DNA of 64,000 bases from Bradyrhizobium amphicarpaeae (GCF_002266435.3 NZ_CP029426.2:3688001-3752000); one strand, 5' to 3'. Counted from the first letter of the stretch, positions 51,603 through 61,207 are shown. Translations and numbers: made by a program. The notes: generated by a model not told the origin, from the sequence alone.

Positions 51603-52189
51603 TTCAGCATCTCCGACGCGGTGATGATCGACTGCGCGATCTCGCCGATTTTCTTCTTCTCGCGCATCGCGGTCGAGCGCAGCAGCACATAGGCCTCGTC
51701 CTCGTTGAGGCCCTTGACCTTCATCAGGATGCCCTTGGCGCGTTCGATGACCTTGCGGTCTTCGAGCTGCGACTTGGTGCGTTCCAGCTCTTCCTGGAGC
51801 TTGGCAAAGGCGTTGAAGCGGGACACGCAGAGGTCGAGGATCGGCTTGATGCGCTCCTTTTTCAGCCCGTCGACGATGTAGGCGGAAACCCCCGCCTCGA
51901 CCGAGGCCTGGATCGAGGCTGAATCGCTCTGGTCGACGAACATCGCGATCGGCCGCTTCACCGCGCGGCTGACCTGGAACATCGCCTCAAGCACGTCGCG
52001 GCTGGGGTTCTCCAGATCGATCAGGATGATGTCGGGGTCGACCGCATAAATACGGGCCAGCAGGCTCTGCATCTCATTGATGTGGACGACCTGGGTAAAC
52101 CCGGCCTCTCGCAGCCCCTCCTGGAGGATCGCAGCCCGGATCGGGCTTTCGTCGACGATCACGATCTTGGGCGACTGTTCGGCGCTCAT
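51599..52189 (-). CDS. nasT: ANTAR-domain antiterminator NasT
   Basis: The 196-aa protein has an N-terminal receiver-like domain (IVIVDESPIRAAILQEGLRE; DIILIDLENPSRD, with Asp present) and a C-terminal ANTAR domain from about residue 140 (RKVIERAKGILMKVKGLNED, then LLRSTAMREKKKIGEIAQSI). ANTAR domains bind hairpin RNA and prevent termination; NasT does this for nitrate or nitrite assimilation genes when freed from NasS. It heads the nasT-nasS operon, upstream of and in the same direction as nirA. Confidence 0.93.
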   Translation of the reverse strand: MSAEQSPKIVIVDESPIRAAILQEGLREAGFTQVVHINEMQSLLARIYAVDPDIILIDLENPSRDVLEAMFQVSRAVKRPIAMFVDQSDSASIQASVEAGVSAYIVDGLKKERIKPILDLCVSRFNAFAKLQEELERTKSQLEDRKVIERAKGILMKVKGLNEDEAYVLLRSTAMREKKKIGEIAQSIITASEMLK

Positions 52190-52299
52190 GGCTCACTCAC
52201 GGAAGGTGTTCCTCCATAGCATGCCGGGACGCCCTGCAAAGGGTTGTAATTATGGGCAATTGGGACTAGCTCAGGCCTGTCAATCAGGCAGATTTGGAT

Positions 52300-53625
52300 A
52301 TGGATCAGACGGCTGCGCCCAAGGTCAGCTTCGTGTCGCTCGGATGTCCCAAGGCATTGGTGGATTCCGAGCGCATCATCACGCGCCTGCGCGCCGAGGG
52401 CTATGAGCTCGCCCGCAAGCATGATGGAGCCGACATCGTCATCGTCAACACCTGCGGCTTCCTCGACAGCGCCAAGCAGGAATCGCTCTCGGCGATCGGC
52501 GAAGCCATGGCCGAGAACGGCAAGGTGATCGTCACAGGCTGCATGGGCGCCGAACCGGAAGCGATCGAGCAGGCCTATCCGGGCGTGCTCTCCATCACCG
52601 GCCCGCAGCAATATGAGAGCGTGCTCGACGCCGTGCACCGCGCGCTGCCGCCGGCGCACAATCCACACATGGACCTGGTGCCGCCGCAGGGCATCAAGCT
52701 GACGCCGCGCCATTACGCGTATTTGAAGATCTCCGAGGGCTGCAACAACCGTTGCACCTTCTGCATCATCCCGAAGCTGCGCGGCGATCTCGTCTCGCGC
52801 CCGGCCAATGACGTGCTGCGCGAGGCCGAGCGGCTGGTCGGCGCCGGCGTCAAGGAGCTGCTGGTGATCTCGCAGGACACTTCGGCCTATGGCGTCGATC
52901 TCAAATATGCCGAGAGCCCGTGGAAGGACCGCCAGGTCCGCGCCAGATTCCTCGACCTCGCCCGCGAGCTCGGCGAGTTAGGCGCTTGGGTCCGGCTGCA
53001 ATACGTCTATCCCTACCCGCATGTCGACGAGGTCATCGCGCTGATGAACGAGGGCAAGGTGCTGCCCTATCTCGACATCCCGTTCCAGCATGCGAGCCCC
53101 GACGTGCTGAAGGCGATGAAGCGCCCGGCGGCGCAGGACAAGACGCTGGCGCGCATCAAGCGCTGGCGTGAAGAGTGTCCCGATCTCGCTTTGCGCTCGA
53201 CCTTCATCGTCGGCTTCCCAGGCGAGACCGACGCCGACTTCGCCTATCTGCTCGACTGGCTGGACGAGGCCGAAATCGACCGCCTCGGCTGCTTCAAATA
53301 CGAGCCGGTTGCCGGTGCGACCTCGAACGCGATCGAGAACCCGGTGCCGGAAGAGATCAAGCAGGAGCGTTACAACGCGCTGATGGCGCGCCAGCAGAAG
53401 ATCTCCGCGCGCCGGCTGAAGCGCAAGGTCGGCACCCGCCAGCAGATCATCATCGACGAGGTCGGCCCGACGGTGGCCAAGGGCCGCTCGAAGGCCGACG
53501 CACCGGAGATCGACGGCGCGGTGTATCTCACGAGCCGCCGTCCCTTGCGCGTCGGCGAGATCGTCACCGCCAAGATCGAACGCGCCGACCAGTATGATCT
53601 GCACGGCAGCGTCGCGGGGTTCTGA
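52300..53625 (+). CDS. rimO: ribosomal protein S12 methylthiotransferase
   Basis: The 441-aa radical SAM enzyme adds a methylthio group to an Asp of ribosomal protein S12. It has the UPF0004 domain ([20 protein letters not shown], with Cys in [11 protein letters not shown] and VTGCMGAE), the radical [14 protein letters not shown] triad, and a C-terminal TRAM domain. The distinctive RimO beginning [16 protein letters not shown] separates it from MiaB. I use the ATG at 52300; a TTG two codons upstream is also possible. It is divergent from nasT. Confidence 0.96.
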   Translation: MDQTAAPKVSFVSLGCPKALVDSERIITRLRAEGYELARKHDGADIVIVNTCGFLDSAKQESLSAIGEAMAENGKVIVTGCMGAEPEAIEQAYPGVLSITGPQQYESVLDAVHRALPPAHNPHMDLVPPQGIKLTPRHYAYLKISEGCNNRCTFCIIPKLRGDLVSRPANDVLREAERLVGAGVKELLVISQDTSAYGVDLKYAESPWKDRQVRARFLDLARELGELGAWVRLQYVYPYPHVDEVIALMNEGKVLPYLDIPFQHASPDVLKAMKRPAAQDKTLARIKRWREECPDLALRSTFIVGFPGETDADFAYLLDWLDEAEIDRLGCFKYEPVAGATSNAIENPVPEEIKQERYNALMARQQKISARRLKRKVGTRQQIIIDEVGPTVAKGRSKADAPEIDGAVYLTSRRPLRVGEIVTAKIERADQYDLHGSVAGF

Positions 53626-53636
53626 CGGTCACGGCG

Positions 53637-54056
53637 TCATGTCCCTTTGCTCGACGCATGCTGTCCGTCATGCGCGGCGAACACGTCCTTGGCTGCGAAC
53701 AGCCCGTTGAGCGCCGCCGGGAAACCCGCATAGACGGCCATCTGCATGATGACCTCCACGATCTCGTCGCGGGAAAGCCCGACGTTCAGACCCGCCTCGA
53801 TATGCACTTTGAGCTGTGGCGCGGCATTGCCAAGCGCCGTCAGCGCAGCGATCGTCGCGATCTCCCGATCGCGCAGGCCGAGGCCCGGCCGGCAGTAGAT
53901 GTCGCCGAAGGGAAACTCGATCACGTATCGTGCGAAGTCCGGAGCGATGTCGGCGAGCGAAGCGATGACTTTCTCGCCGGCACTGCCGTCAATGCGTGAC
54001 AGGGCCCGCTGACCGCGATCGAAGCGGCTTTCGGCTTGTGTTTGGGCGTGCGTCAT
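53637..54056 (-). CDS. carboxymuconolactone decarboxylase family protein
   Basis: The 139-aa helical protein has the CMD pattern: YVIEFPFGDIYCRPGLGLRD, REIATIAALTALGNAAPQLK, VHIEAGLNVGLSRDEIVEVI and YAGFPAALNGLFAAKD. It lacks the AhpD-type CxxC pair, so it is closer to gamma-carboxymuconolactone decarboxylase-like proteins, with role uncertain. The start at 54056 lies within the upstream merR gene (68-base overlap), so the two are translationally linked; MerR may control both. Confidence 0.85.
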   Translation of the reverse strand: MTHAQTQAESRFDRGQRALSRIDGSAGEKVIASLADIAPDFARYVIEFPFGDIYCRPGLGLRDREIATIAALTALGNAAPQLKVHIEAGLNVGLSRDEIVEVIMQMAVYAGFPAALNGLFAAKDVFAAHDGQHASSKGT

Positions 54057-54420
54057 TTTCCTTCGTCCTCTGTTCGTCGCCGGCGTAGCCGGCGATCTTG
54101 GTATCAAGGACGAGCAGGCATTCCTGGAGTTCGGCGATCTGCGTGCGAACCTGTTCCCGGTGGACTTCCAGCATCTGCCGCCGGGCTGGCCCGGTGGCGT
54201 CGCCGTCGTCACGAAGCGCCGCGTAACGCAACATGTCGCGGATCGGCATTCCCGTGGTCTTGAGCCGACCGAGGAATTCGATCCATGTGAGGATCGATGC
54301 GTCAAAATCACGTTGACCGGAGCGATCCCGGTCAGCGTATGGCAGCAGCCCGATGCGCTCGTAGTAGCGCAGCGTGTGGGTCGACAAGCCGGTTCGTTTT
54401 GCAAGGTCGCCGATCTTCAT
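53989..54420 (-). CDS. MerR-family transcriptional regulator
   Basis: The 143-aa protein has an N-terminal winged helix (MKIGDLAKRTGLSTHTLRYY, ERIGLLPYADRD), a linker, and a C-terminal coiled coil (VHREQVRTQIAELQECLLVL). There is no Cys metal-binding signature, so it is not a mercury- or copper-sensing type; stress or aldehyde-responsive subfamilies are closer. It overlaps the CMD gene that follows by 68 bases, an unusually long overlap, and ends in an Arg/Ser-rich tail in the overlap. Confidence 0.9.
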   Translation of the reverse strand: MKIGDLAKRTGLSTHTLRYYERIGLLPYADRDRSGQRDFDASILTWIEFLGRLKTTGMPIRDMLRYAALRDDGDATGPARRQMLEVHREQVRTQIAELQECLLVLDTKIAGYAGDEQRTKENDARPNTSRKPLRSRSAGPVTH

Positions 54421-54546
54421 GGGTGCCCGTTCTCGTACTGACGCACGTACAGATACCCCTTCGAGTGCGCTCTAAGTCAAGAGGGCATCGAAGGTGCCGT
54501 CCCCGCGAGGAAAAGCAGAAGCTACAACGCACTGAATTCCGAGACT

Positions 54547-55494
54547 TCAGGAGGCCGTCAGCCATTTCGGCACCCAGCGCTCCGGGCGCGGGGCGCGGGC
54601 GAGATCGGCCTGCGCCTCGGACAAGGTTGCCGGCTCGCCTTCGATGGTCGGGCGCACATCGTACTCGAAATTCGGCATGACGCGGCCGTCGGCATGGAGG
54701 CCGAAATTCATCGCGTACCACAGGCCGAGCTCGGGCTGCGCCTTGCGCATTTCCTCGCGCAGGTCGCGCAGCAGGGATTCGATCGAGGCGGCTTCCTCGA
54801 ACGGCTGCGGTCCGCGCGAGAGCACGCGCGCCTGGTACTGCTTGCCGACGATCGCGATCTCGAAGCGAGTCTGGTCCCAGGGTTTCTTGCCCTTCGGCAG
54901 GTGGGCGGCCAGCCGCCAGCCGAGTTCGGCCATCAGGCGATGATTGGCCCAATAGTCTTCGCGATCCCGGCTCCATTTTTCCATGAAGCCGCGGAAGTCG
55001 GGCAGCTCCGACGAATTATCGTCGGCCGTCGCCGGCTCGCCAAGCGGTCGCCCGGCCAGCCATTGCGCGAGCTCGACCGTCTGCGGCTCGACTTCGTCAT
55101 GCGGCTTGAGATCGCTCCAGGCCTTGTCGAACTGCTGCGACGTCAGTTTTGCGAGCAGGCCGTCGAGGCTCGGCGCCAGCAGCTGGTAGTCGCCCTCCGA
55201 TCCCAGTCCCACGATCGGTGGATTGTCGCGGTCGAGACCGGCGCCGTACCAGCCGCCGACCGCCGATCCGTCCGGCAGCCGCATGAAAAGCGAAAACCTG
55301 TCTCGCAAGGGACTGCCGTCGGTGATCGGCGCGTGATCCGAAAACTGGCCCTGCAGCGAGAAGCAGCCGACGCTGCCCCAGGGACGCCCCTCGAGCCAGC
55401 TGGCAAAGTCGACCAGCAGCGGCGGCGCTTCCATGCCCGGCGGAAATGCGCCGCGAATGCTTTCGAGGTCAATGGGATAAGGCGTATCGGACAA
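54547..55494 (-). CDS. orphan protein with SUKH-like and YezG-like features
   Basis: The 315-aa cytoplasmic protein appears to have two halves. The first (about 25-115) has PPLLVDFASWLEGRPWGSVG and FMRLPDGSAVGGWYG, GLGSEGDYQLLA, resembling SMI1/KNR4 (SUKH) folds. The second (about 170-310) has FEIAIVGKQYQARVLSR and MPNFEYDVRPTIEGEP followed by LARAPRPERWVPKWL, recalling YezG-type immunity proteins. Such folds are common in toxin immunity, but no toxin gene is adjacent. Both assignments are from pattern memory. Confidence 0.45.
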   Translation of the reverse strand: MSDTPYPIDLESIRGAFPPGMEAPPLLVDFASWLEGRPWGSVGCFSLQGQFSDHAPITDGSPLRDRFSLFMRLPDGSAVGGWYGAGLDRDNPPIVGLGSEGDYQLLAPSLDGLLAKLTSQQFDKAWSDLKPHDEVEPQTVELAQWLAGRPLGEPATADDNSSELPDFRGFMEKWSRDREDYWANHRLMAELGWRLAAHLPKGKKPWDQTRFEIAIVGKQYQARVLSRGPQPFEEAASIESLLRDLREEMRKAQPELGLWYAMNFGLHADGRVMPNFEYDVRPTIEGEPATLSEAQADLARAPRPERWVPKWLTAS

Positions 55495-55818
55495 GGCTGA
55501 AAACTGTCTGGTTGGTCCCGTCCCTCTTGGTCTGAGCCGAGTTGCGTCGGGTTCGAACCAAGTCGCGTCCTTCGATCACAAACGCGCCAGAAGAGCGATG
55601 GTTTCTTCGGGTTGAGCGATCAACCAGGAAAAACGACCAGTATCTGGAGTGGGCTGCGTGCACCTGCACCATCATGCCGGTGCTCTTTTCGTCGTCTCCG
55701 CCGGCGCGACGCAACCCGCGCGAGACTGCCGGCGCGCTGCAATGTGACACTATATTGCATTCACGCAGGGGTCACGGACTCGTCCTAGTTCTGGCGCGCC
55801 CTTCAACGCGAGCGAGGA
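55495..55818. other. divergent intergenic region
   Basis: This gap of 324 bases lies between the SUKH-like gene and the Mpo1-like gene, transcribed apart. It has no convincing ORF or RNA gene. An AT-rich patch near 55745-55765 (TGTGACACTATATTGCAT) may belong to the promoter of the plus-strand gene. Confidence 0.45.
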
Positions 55819-56466
55819 ATGAGGATGAGCCGTCTCTCGGACATGCTGCGCACGCAGCGCTTCGACGATTACCGCTTCTACCACCAGAGCACTGTCAACC
55901 AGACATTGCACCTGGTCAGCGCCTTGATCTTCCTCGGTTGCTACGCGTTGCTGTTCGCAGACCCTGCGCTTGCCGGCATCGTCGGCTGGCTGGCGATGTT
56001 GACGCGGCAGACCGGGCATTTCTTCTTCGAGCCGAACGGCTATGACGCGGTCAACGACGTCAGCAATGATTACAAGGAGGCGGTGAAGGTCGGCTACAAC
56101 CAGACCCGCAAGATCGTCCTGCTGCTGGTCTGGGGCAGCGCGCCGATCGCTTTGTACGCGTTCCCTGCCCTGTTCGGTCTGTTCGATCCGCCCGCCACGC
56201 GTCTCGATTTCGTCCGTCACGTCGGCGCGCTCTGGCTCGCGATCGGTATCGGCGGCGGCCTCATTCGCATGATCCAGCTGTTTGTCACGCGCGACGTCAC
56301 GACCAGCCTCGTCTGGGGGTTCAAGGTGCTGACCGATCCCTTCCACAACATCGCGCTGTACTGGAATTCGCCGCTCAAGCTGATGCGCGGCGAGTTGATC
56401 GACACCTCGATTGCGGATGCGGATTGGGGTGCGGACAACGCCGAGGAAGCGCCGCACCTGACCTGA
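55819..56466 (+). CDS. multi-span membrane protein with Mpo1-like histidine pattern
   Basis: The 215-aa protein (starts at ATG 55819 or 55825) has about four spans at roughly 27-50, 54-75, 100-122 and 135-160. The pattern YHQSTVNQTLHLVSALIFLG and LTRQTGHFFFEPNGYDAVND recalls the DUF962/Mpo1 family, where spaced His and Glu residues bind iron for fatty-acid alpha-oxidation. The match is partial, so I call it Mpo1-like only. It is followed by the argD leader region. Confidence 0.55.
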   Translation: MRMSRLSDMLRTQRFDDYRFYHQSTVNQTLHLVSALIFLGCYALLFADPALAGIVGWLAMLTRQTGHFFFEPNGYDAVNDVSNDYKEAVKVGYNQTRKIVLLLVWGSAPIALYAFPALFGLFDPPATRLDFVRHVGALWLAIGIGGGLIRMIQLFVTRDVTTSLVWGFKVLTDPFHNIALYWNSPLKLMRGELIDTSIADADWGADNAEEAPHLT

Positions 56467-56504
56467 CCGATGCACGCCAGAGCTGTGTCTTGCAAAACGA
56501 CCGC

Positions 56505-56534
56505 TTGACAAGTCCTGCCGTTCGCATGTATTTC
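56505..56534 (+). promoter_or_regulatory. promoter element upstream of the argD leader
   Basis: A perfect TTGACA (56505-56510) is followed after 18 bases by TATTTC (56529-56534), a weak but acceptable -10 for an alphaproteobacterial vegetative promoter. Transcription would begin around 56541, only 0-2 bases before the ATG of the leader ORF, as in leaderless leader-peptide mRNAs. Confidence 0.55.
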
Positions 56535-56542
56535 GCCGCCCC

Positions 56543-56635
56543 ATGATCAACGCCCGGACCAATCAGCGCACCGAAATGCTCCGCCGTCGCTCCCGCGACG
56601 ACGAGAGGGTGCGCCATGTCCGACGACGCCGCTGA
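56543..56635 (+). CDS. arginine-rich leader peptide for argD attenuation
   Basis: This ATG ORF of 30 codons contains 12 Arg codons (positions 5, 9, 14-16, 18, 22, 24 and 27-30), including runs of three and four. It lies between a TTGACA promoter element and an intrinsic terminator in front of argD. The codons CGG, CGC, CGT, AGG and CGA are mixed. The peptide probably has no function other than to make ribosomes pause when Arg-tRNA is short. No ribosome binding site is visible, fitting initiation on a leaderless mRNA. Confidence 0.65.
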   Translation: MINARTNQRTEMLRRRSRDDERVRHVRRRR

Positions 56636-56663
56636 ACCACTGAAATTCAGCCGAGTTTTCGAG

Positions 56664-56700
56664 AAGGCCGCACCCGCAAGGTGCGGCCTTTCTGCTTTTT
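56664..56700 (+). terminator. attenuator terminator in the argD leader
   Basis: AAGGCCGCACC (56664-56674) and GGTGCGGCCTT (56680-56690) form an 11-bp perfect stem with a 5-base loop, followed by TCTGCTTTTT. The 5' arm (CGCACCC, 56669-56675) can alternatively pair with GGGTGCG (56607-56613) inside the leader ORF, giving a competing antiterminator. It lies 37 bases before argD. Confidence 0.75.
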
Positions 56701-56736
56701 GCCCCCCATTTCCACCCGCCTCCAGAGGAGTACGAC

Positions 56737-57927
56737 ATGACCACGCATCCGTATGACGCGCTGATGGACATCACCGCACGGCCGAAGGCCGTGTTCGTCC
56801 GCGGCGCTGGCTCCTACCTCTGGGACGACGGCCGCAAGCGCTATCTCGATTTCGTGCAGGGCTGGGCCGTGAACTGCCTTGGTCACTCCCCGGCCGTGAT
56901 CGCGGAAGCTCTTGCCGCGCAAGCCAACCGGCTGCTGACGCCGAGCCCGGCCTTCTACAACGAGCCGAGCCTGAAGCTGGCGCAAGCGCTGGTCGACAAC
57001 AGCGCCTTCGACCAGGTGTTCTTTGCCAATTCCGGCGCGGAAGCCAACGAAGGCGCGATCAAGCTCGCGCGGAAGTACGGCAGCCTGCACAGAGGCGGCG
57101 CATTCGAGATCATCAGCTTCGAAGGCGGCTTCCACGGCCGGACGCTGGCGACGATGTCGGCCTCGGGCAAGAAGGCGTTCGAGCCCCTGTTCGAGCCAAA
57201 AGTCGCGGGCTTCAAGAAGGCGAAGCTGAACGACATCGCCTCGGTCGAGAAGCTGATCAACGACAACACCGTTGCGGTGATGCTCGAGCCGATCCAGGGA
57301 GAGTCAGGCGTGTGGCCGGCGACCGACCAGTTCCTGCAGGCGTTGCGCGCGCTCACCGAGGCGCATGGCCTGCTGCTGATCTTCGACGAGATCCAGACCG
57401 GCATGGGCCGGACCGGAAAACTGTTCCATTACGAGCACACCGGCATCGCGCCCGACATCATGACGCTCGGCAAGGGCATCGGCGGCGGCGTGCCGCTCGC
57501 CGCCCTGCTCGCAACCGAACATGCCTCCTGTTTCGAGCACGGCGACCAGGGCGGCACGTTCAACGGCAATCCGCTCATGTGCGCGGCGGGGCTCGCCGTG
57601 CTCGAGGAGGTCGGCAAGCCGGACTTCCTGAAACAGGTCGCCGAGACTGGCCTCCTGCTCGAAAGCGAGCTGCAGAAGGTCTCGGCGCGGCATGGTCTCG
57701 GCGGCGTGCGGGGACGCGGGCTGCTGCTCGCGCTTGACCTCAAGCTACCGATCGCACCCGGCATCGTCGCGCAAGCGTTTGAAGCCGGCGTGCTCCTCAA
57801 CGCGCCGCAGCTCGACACGCTCCGCTTCATGCCGGCGCTGAACGTCTCGAAGGCGGAGATCGCCGAGATGATCGATTGTCTCGACGGGATTTTGACCAAG
57901 GCCGGCGCGGCACGGCGCGTGGCGTAA
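56737..57927 (+). CDS. argD: acetylornithine aminotransferase (class III PLP enzyme)
   Basis: The 396-aa enzyme transfers the amino group of glutamate in the ornithine branch of arginine synthesis. It has the class III pattern: [69 protein letters not shown] and the PLP Lys in [23 protein letters not shown]-like site precedes the ATG. The Arg-rich leader and terminator upstream support an arginine pathway role. argF, often next to argD in rhizobia, is absent here, and the next gene faces the other way. Confidence 0.92.
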   Translation: MTTHPYDALMDITARPKAVFVRGAGSYLWDDGRKRYLDFVQGWAVNCLGHSPAVIAEALAAQANRLLTPSPAFYNEPSLKLAQALVDNSAFDQVFFANSGAEANEGAIKLARKYGSLHRGGAFEIISFEGGFHGRTLATMSASGKKAFEPLFEPKVAGFKKAKLNDIASVEKLINDNTVAVMLEPIQGESGVWPATDQFLQALRALTEAHGLLLIFDEIQTGMGRTGKLFHYEHTGIAPDIMTLGKGIGGGVPLAALLATEHASCFEHGDQGGTFNGNPLMCAAGLAVLEEVGKPDFLKQVAETGLLLESELQKVSARHGLGGVRGRGLLLALDLKLPIAPGIVAQAFEAGVLLNAPQLDTLRFMPALNVSKAEIAEMIDCLDGILTKAGAARRVA

Positions 57928-57945
57928 TACCGGCTTGATGCCGGC

Positions 57946-57975
57946 GCCGTCGCGCGCAACGCGCGGCGGCCTTTC
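57946..57975 (+). terminator. terminator after argD
   Basis: GCCGTCGCGCG and CGCGCGGCGGC form an 11-bp stem (one wobble pair) with a 3-base loop, followed by CTTTC, starting 19 bases past the argD stop. Confidence 0.65.
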
Positions 57976-57996
57976 ACCTCAGGTCCGACGCGCGTG

Positions 57997-58752
57997 TCAC
58001 ATGACGCGATGATGGTGATAGGGCATGTCACGAAAGATGCGAAATCGATCCTTCAAAATCTTCTCGCATTCGCAGGCTTCATGGCGCAGCCCCGCCATAT
58101 CGCGAATTCGAATGGCGCCCCGCGATCCCTCGATGATACCTTCTGCCTCGAAGTCCGACAGTGCCTTCGACACCCCAGGCCGCCTCACCCCGAGAGCCGA
58201 CGCTATCATTCCATGCGTCACGGGAACGCGATCTTTCCCGATGCGGTCCTGAGCGAGCAGTATCCACCGCGCCACGCGCTGGGGGATCTCGTGTCTGGCG
58301 TTGCACAAGGCAATTTGAGCGTTGAGCGCGATCAACAACTGCACATACTTGAGCAGATGCTCGCGTGTCGCCGGGCTCTGCTGCAGGATGTCGCGGAACG
58401 CCCCTGCTTCGATGCGAAGTGCGTTTCCGGGAACGCACACGACGCTTCGCTGAATCGTCTGCATCGTACCGAGCACCAGTGACACGCCGACAAATCCGAA
58501 CTTGCCGACGACAGCCACCTCGACCAGTCCATCCCTTGCGGTTCGCACCATGCGCGAGACCACGCCGGACTCGATGAAATAGGCCGCATCCGGATAACGT
58601 AACGCATCCTGAAGAATCTCGTTTCGCTTCAGCGGGACGGCCTTCAGGTGCGGTCGCAACAGCGCGAACTCTGCCTCAGGCAAAGTCGCCAGAACCGTGT
58701 TCTGGACGCTAAACGGTGTCGCACCGGCACTGCTGACGGATTTCGATGTCAT
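57997..58752 (-). CDS. Crp/Fnr-family transcriptional regulator
   Basis: The 251-aa protein has an N-terminal cyclic-nucleotide-binding-like beta-roll (about 20-130: LKAVPLKRNEILQDALRYPD, AAYFIESGVVSRMV, VGKFGFVGVSLVLG) and a C-terminal winged helix (HEIPQRVARWILLAQDRIGK; MIASALGVRRPGVSKALSDF). No Fnr-type Cys cluster is present in the N-terminal part, so the effector is unknown; the cAMP-phosphate loop is not clear. The ATG at 58752 is chosen over the long open frame reaching 58986. Confidence 0.9.
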   Translation of the reverse strand: MTSKSVSSAGATPFSVQNTVLATLPEAEFALLRPHLKAVPLKRNEILQDALRYPDAAYFIESGVVSRMVRTARDGLVEVAVVGKFGFVGVSLVLGTMQTIQRSVVCVPGNALRIEAGAFRDILQQSPATREHLLKYVQLLIALNAQIALCNARHEIPQRVARWILLAQDRIGKDRVPVTHGMIASALGVRRPGVSKALSDFEAEGIIEGSRGAIRIRDMAGLRHEACECEKILKDRFRIFRDMPYHHHRVM

Positions 58753-58942
58753 TGGATCGTGCGTATCCTGCGCTGGCCTTCGAGCTGCAATCGGCACAAC
58801 TATCGCTTCCAAGGTCGAACCGACCCTCGGTATCGTCACGAAACTAGCTTTCGATCCCACGTCTGTATTGTGACATAGTAGCGCAGACCCGACAGACGGA
58901 ACTGCAGACGAAGCCCCCCGGGATCGCGCGCAGCGTCCTTCT

Positions 58943-61204
58943 CTACGATGCAGGCCGAACCGTCGCTGCCCCTGCTGCCGTCGCATGCGCGTTCTCGCCG
59001 AATTCGGTCAAAGCGACAATCCGCTCCCGGGTGCGGCTGCGTGCAGCATCGACCAGCATGGTTCCCGCCCAGCGGTAGACGTTGTTCTCCTTGACCTGCT
59101 GCCGCATCAGCTTCATCCGTTCGGCCTGCTCGTCCAGCGGCATGGTCATGGCACGCTTGATCGCGGCGGCGAGCTCTTCAGTGTCGTAAGGATTGACGAT
59201 CAGCGCTTCGGACATCTCTCGGGCCGCTCCGGTGAAACTCGACAGCACGAGCACGCCCGCGTTGTCGTCGCGGCAGCTGACGAATTCCTTGGCGACGAGG
59301 TTCATGCCGTCATGGAGGCTACTGACGACGCAAACGTCTGCGGCGCGAAACAGCTTGAATACGTCGCTCGATTCGTAGTGTCGGGCGACCAGCCGGATTG
59401 GCGACTGGCCACCTGCATGGCGGCCATTGATCTCGGATGCGAGATCCTCTGCTTCCGACTGCAGCTGCGAATAGGCGCCGAGCTTGCTGCGAGTCGGGGC
59501 TGCGACCTGGATGAAAACGAGCCGCTCCCTCCAGGATGGATCGCGGGTCAACAACGCGTCGATCGCGTGCATGCGGTCCGGTATGCCTTTGGTGTAGTCA
59601 AACCTCTCGACGCCGACGATGACCTTGGTGTTCTCGGCGAGATCGAACTTTGCCATGACTTCCGCGCGACACGCGTCCCGCGCCGGAACTCCCGCGAGCG
59701 CGCCCGGCGGCCATTCAATCGAGATCGGATAGGCGCGGATCTTCGTCTCGTGGCCGCCAAGGCTGACGGCTTGCACCTCACGGTCGATCCTGCTTTCCAC
59801 GAAACGATCGACGCACTCGACGAAATTGTTGCAGTGGAACTGGGTGTGAAACCCCAGGATGGTGCTCCCCAGCATCCCCTCGATGATCTCCCGCCGCCAC
59901 GGACAGATGCTGAACGTTTCGGCATTCGGCCATGGAATGTGCCAGAACGAGATGATGGTCGCCTTCGGCAGCCGCTGCCGGATCATCTTGGGGGCAAGCG
60001 CGAAGTGATAGTCCTGCACCAGCACGACCGGATCCTCGGTTCGTGCCTCGGCAACGACGGCATCCGCGAAACGCTGATTGATGCGTTGGTACATCTGCCA
60101 GTCGTCGGTTCGAAACGACGGACGCACGAAGACGATATGGCATAGCGGCCACAGCCCCTCGTTGGCGAAGCCGTAATAGTAGCCGTCCTGCTCCGCCTCG
60201 GATATCCAGACGCGGCGCAGCGCATAGGCGGGCGAGCCCTCCGGAACCCTGATCCTGTCGTGGGCATCGACAGTGTCCCGGTCTGCACTCCCGCTGCCAT
60301 GGGCGATCCAGGTGCCGCCGCAAGCCCGCATGATCGGCTCGAGCGCCGAAACCAGCCCGCTCGCCGGCCGCTGCACGACAACTCCGTCATCCGTTCGGTT
60401 GTGGATGTACGGCTCTCGATTCGACAAGACCAGCACCTCCGCGCCCGGCAACACGCCATGCAGCAGTTCCTGGAGGGCACTTGGGGTCCAGTCGATCTGG
60501 TGGGCCTGGGTGAAGTCTTCGGCCCGCCGGAGCAGCTTGTGGATCTCGCGGTCCATGGCAGATCCGCTCGCCGCAAGCCGCTCGCCTGACCGGCCCAGGC
60601 GCACCTCGTCGACCGCACGCCTGAGCGAATTCATCCAGCTGCGCAGCATGAAGACGGCAAAAATGATGGTGCCGACCGTCAGCACCAGCACGACGCCGGC
60701 CAGAGAGGCGAGCAGATAGGCGACCACCTGGCTGGAGCGCGCACTCGCAAAGCTCAGGTCGGTCAGTATCACGAGATATGATCGGCCTTCACTGCCGCCG
60801 ACGGGGAACGCAGCGACCAGGATTCGCCGGCCGCCGCTGGCGATGTCGGAGAAGCTTTCGCTCTCGAATTTCGCGATCTTGCCGCAGTCGAAGCTCGCGG
60901 GCATTTCCGGCGTCGGGGCGACCAGCGTTCCTGCCCGACTGCAAAAGCCGACGGCCAGGATCTTCTTGTCCAGCGCCACGCGCCGGAACAGCTCGCTCAG
61001 CCGATCCCAGGATTGATCCGCTACGTCGCGGTCGAGAAACGGCTGGATCGCATTGAACACGAGCCTCGACCGCGTTTCGACGTCGCTTCGCGACCATTGC
61101 TGAACGACGCCACCCGTGAACGGAGAGATGCCGAACGCAACGATCAAGGCGACCGCGATGCCGAAGACCGCGAAGCGGACAAAGTCCCTGAGCCTGATCG
61201 GCAT
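58943..61204 (-). CDS. otsA: membrane-anchored trehalose-6-phosphate synthase
   Basis: The 753-aa protein fuses a sensor-like N-terminus to a glycosyltransferase 20 domain. Span 1 lies at 9-29, an extracytoplasmic region at 30-155 and span 2 at 157-187, followed by a HAMP-like or coiled linker (about 188-240). From about 255 the OtsA fold runs to ~735: [67 protein letters not shown], and [16 protein letters not shown]. OtsA joins UDP-glucose and glucose-6-phosphate; here it would act at the inner membrane. It is the last gene of a four-gene unit. Confidence 0.9.
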   Translation of the reverse strand: MPIRLRDFVRFAVFGIAVALIVAFGISPFTGGVVQQWSRSDVETRSRLVFNAIQPFLDRDVADQSWDRLSELFRRVALDKKILAVGFCSRAGTLVAPTPEMPASFDCGKIAKFESESFSDIASGGRRILVAAFPVGGSEGRSYLVILTDLSFASARSSQVVAYLLASLAGVVLVLTVGTIIFAVFMLRSWMNSLRRAVDEVRLGRSGERLAASGSAMDREIHKLLRRAEDFTQAHQIDWTPSALQELLHGVLPGAEVLVLSNREPYIHNRTDDGVVVQRPASGLVSALEPIMRACGGTWIAHGSGSADRDTVDAHDRIRVPEGSPAYALRRVWISEAEQDGYYYGFANEGLWPLCHIVFVRPSFRTDDWQMYQRINQRFADAVVAEARTEDPVVLVQDYHFALAPKMIRQRLPKATIISFWHIPWPNAETFSICPWRREIIEGMLGSTILGFHTQFHCNNFVECVDRFVESRIDREVQAVSLGGHETKIRAYPISIEWPPGALAGVPARDACRAEVMAKFDLAENTKVIVGVERFDYTKGIPDRMHAIDALLTRDPSWRERLVFIQVAAPTRSKLGAYSQLQSEAEDLASEINGRHAGGQSPIRLVARHYESSDVFKLFRAADVCVVSSLHDGMNLVAKEFVSCRDDNAGVLVLSSFTGAAREMSEALIVNPYDTEELAAAIKRAMTMPLDEQAERMKLMRQQVKENNVYRWAGTMLVDAARSRTRERIVALTEFGENAHATAAGAATVRPAS

Positions 61205-61207
61205 AGC

